From positions 6,311 to 21,559 of the forward strand of contig DKWR01000072.1 in assembly GCA_002491825.1 (NCBI GenBank): a stretch of 15,249 nt of DNA. The letters run 5' to 3'. This document shows positions 14,103-15,249 of this stretch, one piece after another; position 1 is the first letter of the stretch; the number at the start of each line of letters is the position of its first letter. The notes under the pieces were generated by a model. That model did no database searches and was not told where the DNA came from. It saw nothing but the letters and a program-made list of their open reading frames with translations. The stretch comes from Ruminococcaceae bacterium UBA7147. Its GTDB lineage: Bacteria > Bacillota > Clostridia > Oscillospirales > Acutalibacteraceae. A program made the translations under genes and the position numbers.

Positions 14103-14160
14103 CGACCTTAATTGTTAATTGTACATTGTTAATTGTTAATTCGCTAAATTATCGTTTTGC
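14103..14160 (+). repeat. ~87-bp intergenic repeat, copy 3 (3' part only)
   Basis: It begins at the CGACC of the core (14103-14107), continues through TTAATTGTTAATTGTACATT-like AT-rich sequence and ends with TAAATTATCGTTTTGC (14145-14160), nearly the same end as copy 1 (TAAATTATCGTTTAGC). The 5' part with ACAACACGCA is missing. Its inner sequence is built from ATTGTTAATT units, as in copy 2. Confidence 0.5.
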
Positions 14161-14184
14161 TTATTCAGGATAATAACTGAATAA

Positions 14185-15249
14185 CTATATTTTTACGTGC
14201 ATCCAGGAATAGCCGGGAGCAATAGCACCCTTGTAGTTCGGGTTTTTTGTCGTATTGTAGCTGAGTGCATAATACTCTTTGCTGTGGTGTCTGCTCCACT
14301 CGGGGTCGTAAATCAAGCCGTCAATTTCTGCCCAGCCGTGACCGCCGCTGTTGCAGCAGTAAACATTTTCATAGCCTATTGCCTTTGCCATATACGCAAA
14401 CGCCGCAGCGTAGCTGAAGCAGTTGCCTGCTCCGTCAACAAACATATCGTTTGCATAAATAATCGGCCAGTCATTACCGGTATAGTGCGGTATTCTGGGG
14501 TTTAACTCGGTATAGGAGTTCTTTACGTAATTATAGCAAACCTTTAATTTCTGCGATTTGCTCATACTGTTGTCTGTAATTTTTGCAACTATTTTCATTG
14601 CTCTGAACAACGTCCGGTCGGATTTTGTAGAAACCTTGGTTGCCTTTCCGTTCCTTACAATCCAGTCCTTGCCGTTCTGCGTTACTGCGTTGCTGTAGGT
14701 AAAGTCAATCTTGCCGTTCTTGTCAGCGTAGTACCAGCCGTCCTTGTCGGAGCCTACAATACCGTTCTTCTGCAGAATGCCCGAGGAATTGTAGTAATAC
14801 TTGTTGCCGTTGATTGTCTGTAATCCCGAACGGAAAAGGCCGTTTGAGAAGTAATAGGTTTCACCGGTTACAGTAACTTTTCCGTTTGCAAGACTTCCAT
14901 TATAGTAGTATTTCGTGTCTGAAATGTATGAGCTTATGAGGTTGCCGTTTTTGTCAAGGCAACGCAGGGTATAGGAATATATGTTATCGTTTTTGGCGGA
15001 AGTATCAGCATACGAGTTGCCCGAGGTTACGTCTGCAAGCACGCTCCACGATGAGCCTACCGTCTTTCTGTAAAGTCTGTAGCCTGCAACACCCGATACG
15101 CTGTTCCACTTTATGAGATTTCCTTTGTCTGATTTTGAAACGCTTGAAATTGTCGGCGGTGCAAGGAAAAGATTTGATTTTCCGCTCTTGTTGTATCCGC
15201 TTACAAAATTGCCCTTGCTGTCAACGCATCTTACGGTGTATGTGTATGT
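14185..15249 (-). CDS. secreted FN3 / wall-repeat / transglutaminase-like protein (5' end outside window)
   Basis: The reading frame is open to the right edge, so the N-terminus and signal peptide are missing; 354 residues are visible. The possible GTG at 15042 is internal. Order: the end of one FN3-like repeat (about 1-23, RCVDSKGNFVSGY), a full FN3-like repeat (about 29-103, with WNSVSGVAGYRLYRK and RCLDKNG), wall- or glucan-binding-type repeats rich in YYF/YYYN and NGK (about 122-206), and a transglutaminase-like core (about 212-354). In the core, GNCFSYA gives Cys277, GGHGWAEI gives His304 and YDPEW gives Asp315, a complete Cys-His-Asp set. Such domains act as peptidases or transglutaminases at the cell surface; the substrate is unknown. 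It ends with TAG and no clear terminator follows. Confidence 0.88.
   Translation of the reverse strand, partial: TYTYTVRCVDSKGNFVSGYNKSGKSNLFLAPPTISSVSKSDKGNLIKWNSVSGVAGYRLYRKTVGSSWSVLADVTSGNSYADTSAKNDNIYSYTLRCLDKNGNLISSYISDTKYYYNGSLANGKVTVTGETYYFSNGLFRSGLQTINGNKYYYNSSGILQKNGIVGSDKDGWYYADKNGKIDFTYSNAVTQNGKDWIVRNGKATKVSTKSDRTLFRAMKIVAKITDNSMSKSQKLKVCYNYVKNSYTELNPRIPHYTGNDWPIIYANDMFVDGAGNCFSYAAAFAYMAKAIGYENVYCCNSGGHGWAEIDGLIYDPEWSRHHSKEYYALSYNTTKNPNYKGAIAPGYSWMHVKI

Larger units (their letters stand above)
13770..14184. other. 415-bp gene-free stretch made largely of repeats
   Basis: Between the end of the transglutaminase gene and the start of the MBOAT gene, both on the - strand, no gene is seen. 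The stretch holds one full and one partial copy of the ~87-bp repeat, a 79-bp nested palindrome, and AT-rich spacers. The promoter of the MBOAT operon must lie here. A TATAGT box lies at 13823-13828 (complement) inside the repeat copy, but no good -35 stands at the right distance. Confidence 0.6.

Noticed and set aside
13840..14160. CRISPR array, because of repeated ATTGTTAATT units
   Set aside because: The units are short, irregular, not separated by spacers of even length, and no cas gene is nearby.
15040..15042. GTG as the start of the transglutaminase-like gene
   Set aside because: The frame stays open to the window edge and codes for a continuing FN3-like repeat, so the true start is outside.

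Overview
The window looks like chromosomal DNA from a low-to-mid GC Gram-positive anaerobe of class Clostridia, most likely Ruminococcus/Oscillospiraceae-like. The reasons are strong AGGAG-type ribosome sites, PASTA kinases of the zinc-ribbon HRDISPDN type, DUF348-G5 and L,D-transpeptidase surface proteins, Thr-rich wall linkers, an FN3/wall-repeat transglutaminase protein, and AT-rich intergenic repeats. This assignment is inference from style; there is no marker gene.

Left block, + strand, about 304-9527. Seven closely packed genes with no internal terminator that I can see end at a strong intrinsic terminator (9538-9573). In order: (1) a cytoplasmic protein with two FHA domains fused to an ABCG-like ATPase; (2) its separate six-helix ABC-2 permease; (3) a PP2C-type Ser/Thr phosphatase; (4) a transmembrane Ser/Thr kinase with an N-terminal zinc ribbon and an extracellular PASTA domain plus two SH3b domains; (5) a lipoprotein with a C39-type cysteine peptidase fold; (6) a second kinase whose cytoplasmic half is ~96% identical to the first but whose outer half is PASTA plus an L,D-transpeptidase (YkuD-like) domain; (7) a stand-alone membrane-anchored L,D-transpeptidase-like protein related to the outer domain of kinase 2. 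I read this as one signalling circuit: kinases and phosphatase set the phospho-threonine level, the FHA domains read it to control an exporter, and the outer domains sense and act on the cell wall.

Middle, 9528-9857: a convergent intergenic stretch with the terminator and a 165-bp MITE-like nested inverted repeat.

Right block, - strand. A three-gene operon (13769 to 9858) encodes an AlgI/DltB-like MBOAT acyltransferase, an AlgX/DHHW-like SGNH-fold partner, and a DUF348-G5 lipoprotein that lacks the catalytic domain usual for RpfB/YabE-type proteins. The first two genes are the usual pair for O-acetylating a surface polymer. Upstream, 13770-14184 is a gene-free stretch packed with repeats: one complete and one partial copy of an ~87-bp family also present at the window's left edge, and a 79-bp nested palindrome. 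The right edge holds the 3' part of a secreted FN3/wall-repeat/transglutaminase-like protein on the - strand, running off the window.
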